From NCBI GenBank assembly GCA_937919915.1, contig CALFOL010000804.1, positions 1 to 32,042 on the forward strand: 32,042 nucleotides of DNA. Reading direction: 5' to 3'. Numbering within the stretch: position 1 is the first letter of the stretch; each line of letters starts with the position of its first letter. Position numbers and translations under genes: made by a program. The DNA is from an uncultured Planctomycetaceae bacterium. GTDB lineage: Bacteria > Planctomycetota > Planctomycetia > Planctomycetales > Planctomycetaceae. Shown one piece after another: positions 9,766-16,955 of the stretch. Under the pieces are notes generated by a model. That model ran no database searches and was not told where the DNA came from. It saw only the letters and a program-made list of their open reading frames with translations.

Positions 9766-9780
9766 GCCAGGAGCCTTGTT

Positions 9781-10167
9781 GTGTCCGAAACCGAAGTCAT
9801 GGAGATCGTCAGAAATAGTCTGAATGAGCTGCTGCGCTGGGTTGGCTTCGGCACTTTGACGGGACTGGCTGCGAAAGCCATCATGCCAGGCAGAGATCCC
9901 GGCGGTGCTGTCGGCACCATGCTGATGGGAATCGGCGGAAGTGTCATCGGTTGCGGCACGGTGCTGTTTTTCTGGCGTGATGCTCAGATTGATCCCATCA
10001 GCTTCAAGGGATTCTTCGCCGCCACACTGGGCGCCTTCACACTGCTGTTTTTCTATCGGCTGCTGGCCGGATCGTTCTTTGCTGAAGGCAGCATTCATGA
10101 TGACCGGCTCGCGCATCGCAGCCGCCGTCGCAGTCGCCGCAGAAAAATTGTGGATGATGTGATTTAG
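9781..10167 (+). CDS. Small GlsB/YeaQ/YmgE-like (transglycosylase-associated) membrane protein
   Basis: 128 residues. The frame runs further upstream through a tandem repeat, but the GTG at 9781 has a full AGGAG (9769-9773) seven bases away, so I place the start there; ATG 9799 is the alternative. Three membrane segments are visible (about 20-35, 43-64 and 76-94). The first two form the family pattern: a glycine-rich helix WVGFGTLTGLAAKAIMPG, then a Gly-Asp/Pro turn (RDPGG) and a second glycine-rich helix. The C-terminus is strongly basic (HRSRRRSRRRK), probably cytoplasmic. The family is small, stress-associated in some bacteria, and without a proven biochemical role. The third helix and basic tail make this longer than the usual ~80 residues. 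Confidence 0.8.
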   Translation: MSETEVMEIVRNSLNELLRWVGFGTLTGLAAKAIMPGRDPGGAVGTMLMGIGGSVIGCGTVLFFWRDAQIDPISFKGFFAATLGAFTLLFFYRLLAGSFFAEGSIHDDRLAHRSRRRSRRRKIVDDVI

Positions 10168-10194
10168 AGCAGCTTTCCGGTTGTCATTCGCAAA

Positions 10195-10208
10195 CCCGCG
10201 GGCGCGGG
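10195..10208. other. Short GC-rich hairpin after the GlsB-like gene
   Basis: CCCGC (10195-10199) pairs with GCGGG (10204-10208) around the loop GGGC, 27 bp after the stop codon. No T-run follows, so a terminator role is uncertain. Confidence 0.3.
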
Positions 10209-10339
10209 ACCGCACGACCAGCGAACGTCGCTGAGGTCGTAATTCACGAGACGCCGTTTCAACAGTGGCGCTGGCCAATTCTCAGTTTACTGTGCATAAT
10301 CAGACTTCAAGCAAACTTCTTTGATGTCAGGATTGCCAC

Positions 10340-11602
10340 ATGAAAATGATGCTAACGCTTCCGTTGTTTTGCCTGATCGCCGTTCAGGCTATGGCTGCGG
10401 ACAAACTTGTGAAAGTCAAACGCATTGATGGCATTGTGTTCCGCAACGCGTTGGATGTCGCAAACACCCTGGAATACAAGTTGGAAACACTTCAGGACGG
10501 CCACCTACTGACGTTTTGCCGGGGAGGGCAGGGCGATGGCGTTTGTGTTCCTGTGCAACTCAAGCACATCGAATCACCGAATCGCAGACGGTGATCTGTA
10601 TCTGGCATCGGCGGACGTCTCTGCTGCCATGCAGGTTCAGATCTTTGGTGAAGGTGAACACGTGCGACTCAGTGCTTTGCCTGCTAACAATGCGGCGAAT
10701 GTTCCGTCCTACAACGCAGCCTGGGGCAAGGGACGTGGTTTTGGCGTTGGCGTACATTGCCGGATATTCCGCTGATGGATATGGACGGTAACGAAGTGCG
10801 GTTTTCGAAGTTTCTCGGCCGGAAATACATCCTCTACTGCTGGGCAAGCTGGTGATTCTGTCGCAACAACCTGCCCGTGTGGCAGAAAAAATTTGAGCAG
10901 CTGGGGGACGAAGGTTTCACTATCGTTGGGCTCGCCCTGGATGCGGAAGGTGTGCCGCCAGCCAAAAAATACTACGACCGCTTTGGTGTCACATTTCCCG
11001 CACTTGTCGACCCAGACTATGCAACGCAGTTCGGGGCTGTGCCGAAGACATTCTTCGTTGGGGAAGACGGCAAGGTGTTGGCATTGGAGAACTGGGAACA
11101 ACGTCTCGCAACTGTCGATTCCGCACAGCTGATCGGTTCTGAGACTGAAGCCAAGTGGAGCAAACCCAATCAAAGGCTGGATGCCGCGGAAATTCGGCGA
11201 TTGAGTCTGGCGTCTGCAGCGGTACCAGCAGACCTCGCGACTGCCACAGACCTCGGATCACGTTATTTGGCACTGGGGCTGAAGAACGAAGCCCGGAAAG
11301 TTCTGCAGCGCGCAGTTGATCTGCATGACGCCAAATCGGTGGCTCGCGCGAACGACGCTGTTGCCACGCTGCTGGGGCAGGCTTACTTTCAGTTGGCCCG
11401 CTGCAGTGACGACCGGGAGACGCTGGTGAGTCATGCCAGACTTTCGTTCTATTTGAATCCGTCTGTTGGATTCGGAAAGCAGATTGCTCGACTGATCGCA
11501 CCTGAAAAGTTTGACGATCGACCGCACGGCGACTTTGACAATCCATTCCGTGAAGCGACGTTGAAACAGCTACAGCGTGGGCGGGCTGAATGGCTGCGGT
11601 AA
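10340..11602 (+). pseudogene. TlpA-like redoxin gene, frame-broken, with in-frame TGA at the redox cysteine
   Basis: One ~420-residue protein can be followed through two frames. Part 1 (10340-~10577) has a signal peptide (MLTLPLFCLIAVQAMA) and a domain ending GDGVCVPVQL. Part 2 (~10578-~10750) continues as RIADGDLYLASADV in another frame, as if one C were extra at about 10577. Part 3 returns to the first frame (TLPDIPLMDMDGNEV), as if one base were missing near 10750. It then reads through the thioredoxin-like core YILYCWASW-TGA-FCRNNLPVW, the cis-Pro loop VPKTFFVGEDGK, and a TPR-like helical tail to 11602. The TGA (10853-10855) occupies the first active-site cysteine of a C-x-C motif. A start with AGGA at 10329-10332 is present. 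The piece after the TGA alone is open for 249 codons (GTG 10877 as a possible start). The locus is either a decaying pseudogene, a selenoprotein gene with two sequence errors, or both. Confidence 0.75.
10871..10885 (+). promoter_or_regulatory. SECIS-like hairpin just downstream of the in-frame TGA
   Basis: CTGCC (10871-10875) and GGCAG (10881-10885) form a perfect five-pair stem with apical loop CGTGT. The loop contains G followed by U, and its G lies 22 bases after the TGA at 10853-10855. Bacterial SECIS elements sit immediately after the Sec codon, within the coding region, with a short stem and a G/GU in the apical loop at about this distance. The match is to this general shape only; a five-pair stem can arise by chance. 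Confidence 0.4.
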
Positions 11603-11618
11603 ACGCGGAGGCTGGCTA

Positions 11619-12044
11619 CTAATTGTTCGGATCGAGGCCATGCGCCTGTCTGACTTCCGCGAGGGTCTCTTTCAAGGACTTTTGCGGAGCCAGGTTTCGC
11701 CGCCGCAGTTGACTCGCATAAACGCGCGAGGCCATTGCATCGCTGATTGCCAGTAATACCAGCCACAATGCCAACAGCAACAAGCCGATTACGTAGGTCG
11801 TTGCGAAAATCGGCGACTCCTCGAAGGCCTTCAGGTATCCGCAAAGACCAATCAACGCTCCTAGAGTGACCGCCAAAGTTGATGTCTGCAGCCTGCGAAA
11901 ATACTGGTGCTGATAAAAACGATGATCAGGCTCGGAAAGCTTCTCGTCCGCCAAATGCCCGCGATGTGAGCGAACATGAAAGCAAATCAGGCCGATTCCG
12001 ATTGTGGAGATCATTGCCCCAAAAAAAACTTCAGGCGTTGGCAT
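11619..12044 (-). CDS. Small three-helix membrane protein of unknown function
   Basis: 141 residues from the ATG at 12044-12042. A complementary GAGG (12054-12051) lies six bases upstream and supports this start over a longer 200-codon frame whose extra N-terminus looks non-coding. Hydrophobic segments lie at about residues 5-22, 54-72 and 80-100. A histidine- and arginine-rich loop (VRSHRGH, HRFYQHQYFRR) connects the first two. The C-terminal tail is charged and helical (KSLKETLAEVRQAHGL). I do not recognise a named family. The gene converges on the broken redoxin locus with a 16-bp gap, so no operon partner is evident. Confidence 0.75.
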   Translation of the reverse strand: MPTPEVFFGAMISTIGIGLICFHVRSHRGHLADEKLSEPDHRFYQHQYFRRLQTSTLAVTLGALIGLCGYLKAFEESPIFATTYVIGLLLLALWLVLLAISDAMASRVYASQLRRRNLAPQKSLKETLAEVRQAHGLDPNN

Positions 12045-12719
12045 CAGAAGCCTCGCAGAATTCAAAGATCTGGAAAAGTCGCGGTGTTGGTCAGCAAATT
12101 TCGCGGGATCGCGTACGAACTCCCGTGTAGGACTACAGCAATAGTGTTGAGATAGAGAATAGATTAAGCAATCGTCGTACCCCGTCTTTTTGTTTTTCGA
12201 AAACACGGTCGTATAACCCAAGCAGCTAAAGCCAAATACTTTATGGAGATTGACTCGGGAACTGCGTTCGGTGGCAACCTTTCTTTGGTAGGTGTGATTC
12301 GCGACAACGCAGCAAAATGATGCGTCTAATACAATACAGTTGTCAAATTGATGTCACCTTATCCAGGTGATGGCACGTTTCTGGTGTAAGAATTGGAGTG
12401 TTATCTACGTCCTTAAAGTATTCAGGCAAAAACGGCTTGCTCCAGCGTTCTAAAGAAACTAGCCGCCGTTTGAAAAACTGACGAACGTTTTTGCAATCCC
12501 GGCGTCTTCATTTTACGTATTTACAACGTTGACCTTGTGTCTTTTGGTGCTGCAGGTGAATTTTTAGATTGTTTTGCGGAGTTGTTTTCCAGTCCAAGAC
12601 GGGCTTTTGGTGTTTCGGAAGTGTTTCGGCCAAGACGGTCGACAGGCGTCCGGCATGAGCTTTGCCTAAAGGTTTATGCAACAGCTGGCAGAATGCCAGT
12701 TTCAAAAAAGGAGGTCATT
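12045..12719. other. 675-bp gene-free leader region before the sigma-factor gene
   Basis: No believable gene is seen here: the minus-strand frame reaching 12221 and the plus-strand frame from 12537 look like extensions of the flanking genes. Two inverted repeats occur. TCACCT (12354-12359) and AGGTGA (12365-12370) enclose TATCC; AAACGGC (12430-12436) and GCCGTTT (12465-12471) enclose a 28-base loop. The region ends in AAGGAGG (12708-12714), the ribosome-binding site of the sigma gene. I find no -35/-10 pair that I would defend. The length suggests a structured or multi-promoter control region. Confidence 0.5.
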
Positions 12720-14384
12720 ATGCCCAGATACCGATCAATTCAGATTCAGGAACTTGCAGCTCAGCAGGTTCGATTCGCCCCTCAAAGCGTCCGGAACAAG
12801 CAAATTTTGCAGGCGGAGGCATTTCTGCTGTCAATCGACAGTGAAATGAAATACGTCTACGGAAACATCTGCCATGAAATTACGGGCTACCGGCCTGAGG
12901 CGGATGAGGATTCGAACGTTACGGGCGAAGACCTGGCTCACGACTTGCGTTGTTTCGTTGAAGACCTGTCAGACAGTCTGAACGTTTCGGCCGCAGATTT
13001 GGGCGAACCAGTCCTGACTGTGCAGGAGATCAGTGAGCAATTCAATGTGTCTGCGAAGACTGTTGATCGCTGGCGGGACCGTGGTTTGGCGAGTCGCCGG
13101 CTGAAAGTAGATGGCCGTAAGCGAGTGGTGATTCCAAAATCAACACTTGATCGTTTCGTCGCGGCGCACCAGAAGGAAATTGACCGCGGACGGACCTTTC
13201 GTCAAATGTCCGACTCTGAGCGTCAGCAAATTATCATTGATGCTCGCGCAATGGCGGCGACCGGGTTGGGTCTCACCGAAGTGAGTCGCCAGTTGGGACA
13301 AAAACTGGGGCGAGCGACGGAGACAGTTCGGTACACGCTTCGTGATTACGATAAGTCACATCCTGAAAACGCGATTTTTCCCAAGGTTGCTGGTCAGGTT
13401 TCCGTCGAGCACCAGTCTTTAATGTTTGACTTGCATGCTCAGGGGATCTCGATTGCCGACCTGGCTCGACGTTTCGGTCGCAGCAAGCCCGCAGTGCATG
13501 GGATTCTGGCTGAAGTTCGCATCAAGCGACTGAAGGCTGTTCCAATCGATTATATGGACAGCGATGAGTACCGTATGGAGGGTGCCGAGGGAATTATCTG
13601 CGGCACAGCACCCGATTATGACCCGCAGAAGGGGAGCCTGCGTGTCCCGTCAGGGCTGCCGGCTTATCTGGCTGAGCTGTATAAGGTCCCGCTGCTGAAT
13701 AAGGCTCAGGAGCAGTACTACTTCAGAAAGATGAACTTCCTGAAGTATCAGGCATCCGAACTTCAGAAAACGCTCGATGTTCGTCGGACGGCAGCACGTG
13801 TGGTTAAGAAGATGGAGTCGCTGCTGGAGGATGCGAATGGTGTCAAGAACATGCTGACTCGTTCGAATTTGCGGTTGGTCGTGTCTATTGCAAAACGCCA
13901 TATGAAGCCCGGAGTGAATTTCTTCGAGCTCGTGAGTGATGGAAATATGTCTTTGATTCGGGCGATCGAAAAGTTCGATTACGCCCGCGGAAACAAGTTC
14001 TCGACATATGCGTCATGGGCGATCATGAAGAACTTCGCTCGTTCCGTGCCGGCTGAGCACACTCGGCTGGACCGATTTCGGACTGGGTTCGATGAAATCT
14101 TCTATGATTCTGAAGATGGTCGTGGAAACGCGTTCGCCGAGGAGCTGGTCAATAATTCACAACGTAACGCATTGATGGAGATTCTCGAGGAGTTGAACGG
14201 CCGAGAACGAAAGGTGATTTCCTGCCGCTACGGTCTGGGCAAAGGTAGCGAACCGGAAACGCTTGAGCAAGTTGGGAATCGGCTGGGGGTTACGAAAGAG
14301 CGTGTTCGACAGATTGAGGTTCGGACGCTGGAGAAACTTCGACGCATCGCACAGCGCAAGCAGGTCGATATTCCGGGGATTTGA
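12720..14384 (+). CDS. Sigma-70 family RNA polymerase sigma factor with N-terminal HTH domains
   Basis: 554 residues. The ATG at 12720 has AAGGAGG (12708-12714) five bases upstream; a longer frame from 12537 (or ATG 12693) lacks such support. The C-terminal part is a sigma factor: region 1.2-like GLPAYLAELYKVPLL (312-326); region 2 about 378-446, with NLRLVVSIAKRHM and KFDYARGNKFSTYASWAI; and region 4 about 487-545, with the HTH LEQVGNRLGVTKERVRQIE. A region 3 domain appears shortened or absent. The N-terminal half adds an excisionase/MerR-like HTH (VLTVQEISEQFNVSAKTVDRW, about 98-118, with a DGRKRVVIPKSTLDRF wing) and two more HTH-like segments (about 165-208 and 233-265). A role in selecting promoters for RNA polymerase is sure; which ones is unknown. 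It lies just upstream of the tRNA-tuf-rpoBC block. Confidence 0.93.
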   Translation: MPRYRSIQIQELAAQQVRFAPQSVRNKQILQAEAFLLSIDSEMKYVYGNICHEITGYRPEADEDSNVTGEDLAHDLRCFVEDLSDSLNVSAADLGEPVLTVQEISEQFNVSAKTVDRWRDRGLASRRLKVDGRKRVVIPKSTLDRFVAAHQKEIDRGRTFRQMSDSERQQIIIDARAMAATGLGLTEVSRQLGQKLGRATETVRYTLRDYDKSHPENAIFPKVAGQVSVEHQSLMFDLHAQGISIADLARRFGRSKPAVHGILAEVRIKRLKAVPIDYMDSDEYRMEGAEGIICGTAPDYDPQKGSLRVPSGLPAYLAELYKVPLLNKAQEQYYFRKMNFLKYQASELQKTLDVRRTAARVVKKMESLLEDANGVKNMLTRSNLRLVVSIAKRHMKPGVNFFELVSDGNMSLIRAIEKFDYARGNKFSTYASWAIMKNFARSVPAEHTRLDRFRTGFDEIFYDSEDGRGNAFAEELVNNSQRNALMEILEELNGRERKVISCRYGLGKGSEPETLEQVGNRLGVTKERVRQIEVRTLEKLRRIAQRKQVDIPGI

Positions 14385-14416
14385 GAATTCTCGCTTCTGA
14401 GTCTTGAGTCGATCTT

Positions 14417-14447
14417 GCGACCCGGCGTCCGTTTGACGCCGGGTCGC
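14417..14447 (+). terminator. Strong intrinsic-terminator-like hairpin after the sigma-factor gene
   Basis: GCGACCCGGCGT (14417-14428) and ACGCCGGGTCGC (14436-14447) are perfectly complementary over twelve pairs with a seven-base loop, 32 bp after the sigma-factor stop. Only a short TTCC follows rather than a T-run, so release may be imperfect or factor-assisted. It separates the sigma gene from the tRNA-tuf transcript. Confidence 0.7.
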
Positions 14448-14702
14448 TTCCGTGATCGGGGCTTCACGTTGCCAGGTCGTGGAAGTCAGTCCTGGTTTTT
14501 AGGAAATATTAGCTTTTCTCCGTCTGACTCGCCGTTTTGCTCGACTCGGTCACGCGGTGTGCCGACTACATGAGGATCAGAAAATCTGCGAATTGGTTGC
14601 CCTAATGCCTCGGGTTCGTGAAAAATGTTTCGACGAATGAAAGTCCCATGGTGGTTGAATTCTCCTAAATCGAGACTCCGCCGTTGGTTTCCGCGATCGG
14701 CC

Positions 14703-14730
14703 TTGCTTGGGCAATTCCGATTGCTATACT
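14703..14730 (+). promoter_or_regulatory. Probable promoter of the tRNA-tuf transcript
   Basis: TTGCTT (14703-14708) and TATACT (14725-14730) are separated by 16 bp. The bases after the -10 box are GCCCGG, a GC-rich discriminator of the type seen at stringently controlled stable-RNA promoters. Transcription would start near 14737, about 22 bases before the first tRNA. The -10 box is good (5 of 6), the -35 box weak (3 of 6). Confidence 0.55.
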
Positions 14731-14735
14731 GCCCG

Positions 14736-14751
14736 GCTCGCTTCGGCGAGC
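14736..14751 (+). other. UUCG-capped hairpin at the 5' end of the tRNA precursor
   Basis: GCTCGC (14736-14741), loop TTCG (14742-14745) and GCGAGC (14746-14751) make a six-pair stem closed by a UUCG tetraloop, an exceptionally stable combination. It would begin almost at the inferred transcription start and end seven bases before mature tRNA-Thr. A protective or processing role in the leader is inference. Confidence 0.6.
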
Positions 14752-14758
14752 GGTTTGC

Positions 14759-14831
14759 GCTAGCGTAGCTCAATTGGTAGAGCACTGGTTTTGTAAACCA
14801 GATGTTGTGGGTTCAAGTCCCTCCGCTAGCT
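14759..14831 (+). tRNA. tRNA-Thr (anticodon TGT)
   Basis: 73 bases. The acceptor stem GCTAGCG pairs perfectly with CGCTAGC (14824-14830), and the discriminator is T. The anticodon stem CTGGT/ACCAG encloses TTTGTAA, giving anticodon TGT. The T-loop is GTTCAAG-like, and no 3' CCA is encoded. It is first in a four-tRNA series leading to tuf. Confidence 0.97.
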
Positions 14832-14898
14832 TCGTTGAACTTTAGTAGAACGAGGTGTGTCGAAGTACTCAATCTGCATCGTTGACGGAAAATTTTGG

Positions 14899-14981
14899 GG
14901 GGGTGTTCCAGAGCGGCCAAATGGGCCAGACTGTAAATCTGGTGGCGTACGCCTTCGCAGGTTCGAATCCTGCTGCCCCCA
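14899..14981 (+). tRNA. tRNA-Tyr (anticodon GTA)
   Basis: 83 bases with a long variable arm (class II), as expected for bacterial tRNA-Tyr. The acceptor GGGGGTG pairs with TGCCCCC using two wobble pairs. The anticodon arm CCAGA-CTGTAAA-TCTGG gives GTA. The T-arm GCAGG-TTCGAAT-CCTGC is perfect; the discriminator is A and no CCA is encoded. Confidence 0.97.
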
Positions 14982-15021
14982 CTCTCGTGTTTCGTAAAGA
15001 TTTTTGCTGAGCGCGAGTGTC

Positions 15022-15092
15022 GCGGGCGTAGTTCAATGGTAGAACTCCAGCCTTCCAAGCTGGTCGTGTGGGTTCGATTCCCATCGCCCGCT
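15022..15092 (+). tRNA. tRNA-Gly (anticodon TCC)
   Basis: 71 bases. The acceptor GCGGGCG/CGCCCGC is perfect. The anticodon arm CCAGC-CTTCCAA-GCTGG gives TCC. The discriminator is T, as is usual for tRNA-Gly. No CCA is encoded. Confidence 0.97.
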
Positions 15093-15114
15093 CTTCCGGG
15101 TCCGCTCGGACGAC

Positions 15115-15189
<75 letters not shown>

Positions 15190-15298
15190 GGGTGTTGGTG
15201 GCGTGAGGTGGTGCTCCGTGTGGGGTGCTGGATTTGTTTTTTGAACGTTTTGTCAATGGCACCGGTGAAGGGCTGTTGCTTCTGGCGTGGAGTTTGAG

Positions 15299-16495
15299 AT
15301 GGCAAAAGAGACATTCGCTCGTACAAAGCCTCATGTTAACGTGGGGACTATTGGTCACATTGACCATGGTAAGACAACTACAACTGCAGCGATTCTCGCT
15401 GTTCAGGCTGCTAAGGGTTTGGGCGTGGCAAAGAGCTACGCGGATATTGCCAAAGGTGGTACCGTTCGTGATGCCACGAAGACGGTGACGATTGCTGCGA
15501 GTCACGTTGAGTATGAGACTCCGAATCGTCACTACGCGCACATTGACTGTCCGGGTCACGCGGACTTTATTAAGAACATGATCACCGGTGCTGCCCAGAT
15601 GGACGGTGCTATTCTGGTGGTTGCGGCTGATAGTGGTCCAATGCCTCAGACGCGTGAACACATTCTGTTGGCTCGCCAGGTGGGTGTTCCTGCTCTGGTT
15701 GTGTTCATGAACAAGGTTGACCTTGTTGATGATGAGGATCTGCTTGAGCTGGTTGAGCTGGAGGTTCGTGACCTGCTGACGAAGTACGGCTTCCCTGGCG
15801 ATGATATTCCGCTTGTCAAGGGGAATGCGAAGGGTGCGCTGGATGCTCCTAATGATGAAAAGTTTAGTGCTTGCATTACTGAGTTGATGGAACAGCTGGA
15901 TGCTTATATTCCTGAGCCTGAGCGAGATTCTGCTAAACCATTCCTGATGGCAATCGAAGACGTCTTCTCAATTGAAGGTCGTGGTACGGTTGCGACTGGT
16001 CGTATTGAGCAGGGGGTTGTTAAGGTTGGTGAGAAGGTGCATTTGATTGGTCTTGCTGATACTGTTGAGACGACGTGCACTGGCGTTGAGATGTTCAAAA
16101 AACTGCTTGATCAGGGTCAGGCTGGTGACAATGTTGGGATTCTTCTTCGTGGCTTGAAGAAGGAGGATGTTCAGCGTGGTCAGGTTTTGGCAGCTCCTGG
16201 TTCCATCAAGCCTCATACGAAGTTTGAGGGCGAAGTTTATGTTCTGAGTAAAGAAGAGGGTGGTCGACACACGCCGTTCTTCTCGGGGTATCGTCCGCAG
16301 TTCTACTTTCGGACAACGGACGTGACTGGCACGACAGCGCTGCTTGGTGGCGCTGAGATGTGTATGCCAGGCGACAACGTTAAGGTTGAAGTGTCTCTTG
16401 GTAAGCCGATCGCAATTGTTGAAGGTGTTCGGTTCGCAATTCGTGAGGGTGGTCGAACTGTTGGTTCGGGTGTTGTTACGAAGATCCTGGAGTAG
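15299..16495 (+). CDS. tuf: Translation elongation factor Tu
   Basis: 398 residues. EF-Tu delivers aminoacyl-tRNA to the ribosomal A site and hydrolyses GTP on codon match. The start is the ATG at 15299 ([20 protein letters not shown]), not the ATG twelve bases earlier; GGAG lies six bases upstream. The GTPase motifs are GHIDHGKT (19-26), DCPGH (83-87) and NKVD (138-141). Domains 2 and 3 are intact to the C-terminal VTKILE. Switch I is unusual: where most bacteria have RGITI, this protein has KTVTI (61-65), preceded by GGTVRDAT; the Mg-binding Thr is kept at 64. Codons ending in T are very common, consistent with high expression. The gene follows four tRNA genes and precedes rpmG, so it occupies the tufB-like position. 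Confidence 0.98.
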   Translation: MAKETFARTKPHVNVGTIGHIDHGKTTTTAAILAVQAAKGLGVAKSYADIAKGGTVRDATKTVTIAASHVEYETPNRHYAHIDCPGHADFIKNMITGAAQMDGAILVVAADSGPMPQTREHILLARQVGVPALVVFMNKVDLVDDEDLLELVELEVRDLLTKYGFPGDDIPLVKGNAKGALDAPNDEKFSACITELMEQLDAYIPEPERDSAKPFLMAIEDVFSIEGRGTVATGRIEQGVVKVGEKVHLIGLADTVETTCTGVEMFKKLLDQGQAGDNVGILLRGLKKEDVQRGQVLAAPGSIKPHTKFEGEVYVLSKEEGGRHTPFFSGYRPQFYFRTTDVTGTTALLGGAEMCMPGDNVKVEVSLGKPIAIVEGVRFAIREGGRTVGSGVVTKILE

Positions 16496-16615
16496 TCTTT
16501 GATTTGCTGCTGTCGGGTTGTTGTGATTCGATGGGATCAGTGATGAAGTAAATTTGCTGCCTGTTTATCGCGTTGGTATGCAGGTGGCTTTTTGTTTTGG
16601 TTAAGGGGTGCTCCC

Positions 16616-16768
16616 GTGCGAGAATACGTTTGGTTGGAGTGTACTGAGACCGGTATGCGGAATTACCGGGTGATTAAGGAGACTCGCGGCACGGAGCGTC
16701 TTGAGTTGATGCGTTATTGTCCGAAGCTGCGAAAGCACACCTTGCACAAAGAGTCTCGGAAGAAGTAA
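16616..16768 (+). CDS. rpmG: 50S ribosomal protein bL33
   Basis: A 50-residue protein starting at GTG 16616, with AAGGGG (16603-16608) seven bases upstream. The family pattern is clear: REYVWLECTETG, then RGTERLELMRYCPKLRKH and TLHKESRKK at the end. bL33 binds 23S rRNA near the E site of the large subunit. Many bL33 proteins bind zinc through two CxxC pairs. Here one Cys of each pair remains (Cys9, Cys35) and the partners are Thr12 and Leu38, so zinc binding is probably lost. The location between tuf and tRNA-Trp/secE is a common bacterial order. Confidence 0.95.
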   Translation: MREYVWLECTETGMRNYRVIKETRGTERLELMRYCPKLRKHTLHKESRKK

Positions 16769-16839
16769 CTCTGGTGGCTGTCCGGCGAGTGTTAAGGCAC
16801 TGCCAGTGGTTGTGTAGCATAGCTGGCTGCGGATATTGG

Positions 16840-16912
<73 letters not shown>

Positions 16913-16955
16913 TTTTGGTAATGGCCTTGGTGGTTCTTTTTTGAGAGTTGCGCGA

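Noticed and set aside
12371-12386. Sigma-54-like promoter (TGGCACG as -24 element) before the sigma gene
   Set aside because: The -12 element at the right spacing reads TGGTG and lacks the required GC dinucleotide.
14486-14785. 99-codon minus-strand frame before and into tRNA-Thr
   Set aside because: It overlaps the tRNA gene and its promoter, shows no family resemblance and no Shine-Dalgarno.
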